This document shows, piece by piece, positions 57,569 to 58,916 of a stretch of 58,916 bases of DNA. Origin of the DNA: Bacteroidales bacterium UBA4814 (GTDB lineage: Bacteria > Bacteroidota > Bacteroidia > Bacteroidales > UBA7960); NCBI GenBank assembly GCA_002402465.1, contig DHFW01000026.1:2531-61446 (forward strand), written 5' to 3'. The translations under genes and the position numbers were made by a program. The stretch's first letter is position 1, and the number at the start of each line of letters is the position of its first letter. The notes below the pieces were generated by a model. The model worked only from the letters and a program-made list of their open reading frames with translations. It ran no database searches and was not told the DNA's origin.

Positions 57569-58534
57569 ATGCAATACAAATCTGATGTAGAGGCGCTCGA
57601 TGCCCTTGCAGTGAAATATCATGATCTCCGCAAGGAAATTGCACAAGTAATTGTGGGTCAGGATGAGGTGGTTAAAAATGTGCTTATCAGCATTTTCAGC
57701 CGTGGTCACTGCCTGCTGGTTGGAGTGCCTGGCCTGGCAAAAACCCTTTTGGTAAACACCATCGCCAGGGTACTTGGGCTTAAATACAGCCGCATTCAGT
57801 TCACCCCCGACCTGATGCCTTCTGATATTATCGGCACGGAAATACTCGACGAGACCCGCAACTTCAGATTTATTAAAGGCCCCTTGTTTGCCAATATCAT
57901 CCTGGCCGATGAGATCAACCGCACCCCGCCTAAAACCCAATCGGCACTGCTCGAAGCCATGCAGGAACGTTCGGTTACGGCCGCAGGTACCACTTATCGG
58001 CTCGATGATCCATTTTTTGTGCTGGCCACTCAAAACCCCATAGAGCAAGAGGGAACCTACCCATTGCCCGAAGCACAGCTCGACCGCTTCATGTTCAATG
58101 TAATGCTCGACTACCCCTCATTTGACGAAGAACTTATGGTGGTCAGAAATACTACTTCCGACCGGAATGTCGACCTCAGGGTCGTGCTTAGCGCAGAAGA
58201 GATTCTGTATTTCCAGGATATGATCAGAAAAGTGCCTGTTACCAACAACGTGATGGAGTATGCCGTAAACCTGGCTTCCAGAACAAGGCCCAACACCCCG
58301 GGGGCGCATAGCCTTGCCAACGAGTATATTAGCTGGGGCGCAGGCCCGAGGGCATCGCAATACCTTATTATTGGTGCAAAGGCGCATGCCGCTATCCATG
58401 GCAAATATGCACCCGATATCGAAGATGTGAATGCCATTGCCTATTCCATACTCAGGCACCGTATAGTAAGAAATTATAAAGCCGAAGCTGAAGGCGTAAG
58501 CGTTGAATCCATCGTAGATAAGCTTGTAGAGTAA
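57569..58534 (+). CDS. MoxR-family AAA+ ATPase
   Basis: A 321-residue AAA+ ATPase of the MoxR family, cytoplasmic chaperone-like enzymes that act with VWA-domain proteins. The Walker A motif is in LLVGVPGLAKTLLV (~45), Walker B in ILADEINRTPPKTQSALLEAM (~110), and the sensor-1 segment in FVLATQNPIEQEGTYPLPEAQLDRF (~150). The ATG at 57569 is chosen over a TTG at 57530, which would overlap surA. In many genomes a DUF58 gene and bat genes follow moxR; here an rRNA operon does, so the usual partner is missing from this position. Confidence 0.92.
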   Translation: MQYKSDVEALDALAVKYHDLRKEIAQVIVGQDEVVKNVLISIFSRGHCLLVGVPGLAKTLLVNTIARVLGLKYSRIQFTPDLMPSDIIGTEILDETRNFRFIKGPLFANIILADEINRTPPKTQSALLEAMQERSVTAAGTTYRLDDPFFVLATQNPIEQEGTYPLPEAQLDRFMFNVMLDYPSFDEELMVVRNTTSDRNVDLRVVLSAEEILYFQDMIRKVPVTNNVMEYAVNLASRTRPNTPGAHSLANEYISWGAGPRASQYLIIGAKAHAAIHGKYAPDIEDVNAIAYSILRHRIVRNYKAEAEGVSVESIVDKLVE

Positions 58535-58590
58535 TTTATTCTTTGAGCTTCAACCGCTTCGATGCTGTGAATAAATAATTAAAAAAATAC

Positions 58591-58620
58591 TTGTGGAATG
58601 CACAAAAGTGTTTATCTTTG
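58591..58620 (+). promoter_or_regulatory. rRNA operon promoter P1
   Basis: TTG at 58591-58593 and TATCTTTG at 58613-58620 are 19 bases apart, the ideal Bacteroidota -33/-7 spacing. A small hairpin CCCTTCGCAAGGG (58625-58637) and GATCTTTTT follow. Confidence 0.75.
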
Positions 58621-58677
58621 CATTCCCTTCGCAAGGGTAATCCCTAAACGATCTTTTTAAAAAAAATCAACTTTTTA

Positions 58678-58707
58678 TTTGTAAATAATAAAAAGTAATT
58701 ACCTTTG
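58678..58707 (+). promoter_or_regulatory. rRNA operon promoter P2
   Basis: TTTG at 58678-58681 and TACCTTTG at 58700-58707, 18 bases apart. The initial transcribed sequence again carries a hairpin, CCCCAAACGATGGGG, followed later by a GATCTTTGAAT element. Confidence 0.75.
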
Positions 58708-58891
58708 CACTCCCCAAACGATGGGGCGTTCACTTTAAGGAAGTGAATAACGATCTTTGAATAAATTGGGAAAGCCAAAAAAGTAGCGCAATAAACAATA
58801 CCCGTTGATAGACTTTAAGAGTTTATTTACGAACCAAAGAAGAATAAGAGTCAGGACAGTAGATTTGAATATTGTCTAGAGAGATTTAGAA
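58708..58891 (+). promoter_or_regulatory. 16S rRNA leader with boxA-like element
   Basis: The leader has GATCTTTGAATAAAT near 58751, similar to the antitermination boxA found in rRNA leaders. It has no open frame. The remaining sequence is AT-rich and unremarkable. Confidence 0.55.
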
Positions 58892-58916
58892 ACAATGGAG
58901 AGTTTGATCCTGGCTC
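58892..58916 (+). rRNA. rrs: 16S rRNA, 5' end only
   Basis: The window ends in ACAATGGAG followed by AGTTTGATCCTGGCTC, the universal 16S start (the 27F primer region). Only about 25 bases are present, so the gene continues outside the window. Confidence 0.95.

Overview
The window comes from a member of the Bacteroidota, probably close to the Bacteroidales. Three secreted proteins carry type IX secretion (T9SS) sorting domains, two of type A and one of type B. Many start sites are preceded by the Bacteroidota -7 element TAnnTTTG, and Shine-Dalgarno signals are not conspicuous. Envelope genes typical of the phylum are present: TamB with a lipoprotein TamA/BamA homologue, a Wzi/RemB-like outer-membrane protein, an OstA-like protein and a SurA/PpiC cluster. 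The window ends about 25 bases into a 16S rRNA gene, with two tandem rRNA promoters in front. Genus cannot be told from the sequence alone.

Layout. 0.3-2.3 kb (minus): SUI1-like factor, YegS-like lipid kinase and a truncated membrane sulfatase-type gene. 2.4-9.7 kb (plus): tamB-tamA. 9.8-14.0 kb: a visibly damaged stretch. It holds a subtilisin-like T9SS protease whose sorting signal is cut by a TAG, a beta-propeller lipoprotein with a stop at codon 2, and a chimeric pseudogene made from a batA-like fragment joined to a second copy of the tamA 3' end. 14.2-20.4 kb: a large T9SS adhesin-like protein and the intact batA-like gene. 20.5-24.3 kb: parC-gap. 24.3-31.6 kb: mostly minus-strand genes (GME-fold protein, radical SAM protein, pepT, OPT transporter, laccase-domain enzyme) plus a plus-strand pentapeptide-repeat gene and an intergenic stretch rich in palindromes.

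31.8-38.0 kb: Wzi-like protein, an AT-rich lipoprotein gene with a poly-T frameshift, a 4-TM protein, hemW, a complete small IS200/IS605-type element with hairpin ends, and a ParE-type toxin-antitoxin pair. 38.1-41.5 kb (minus): ornithine aminotransferase, an exported lipoprotein superoxide dismutase and a helix-hairpin-helix protein. 41.7-50.0 kb (plus): serine beta-lactamase-like hydrolase, two Na+/amino-acid symporters, OstA-like protein and an active/inactive M16 peptidase pair. 50.1-58.5 kb (plus): T9SS type B protein, guaB, three periplasmic folding factors and moxR, then the rRNA operon.

Housekeeping and envelope biogenesis dominate. The most unusual material is the degenerate 9.8-14.0 kb island and the AT-rich frameshifted lipoprotein with its membrane neighbour at 33.5-35.2 kb. 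I found no convincing new multi-gene defence system, CRISPR array or prophage. The strongest signals are gene decay, short palindromic repeats and a possible phase-variable signal peptide.
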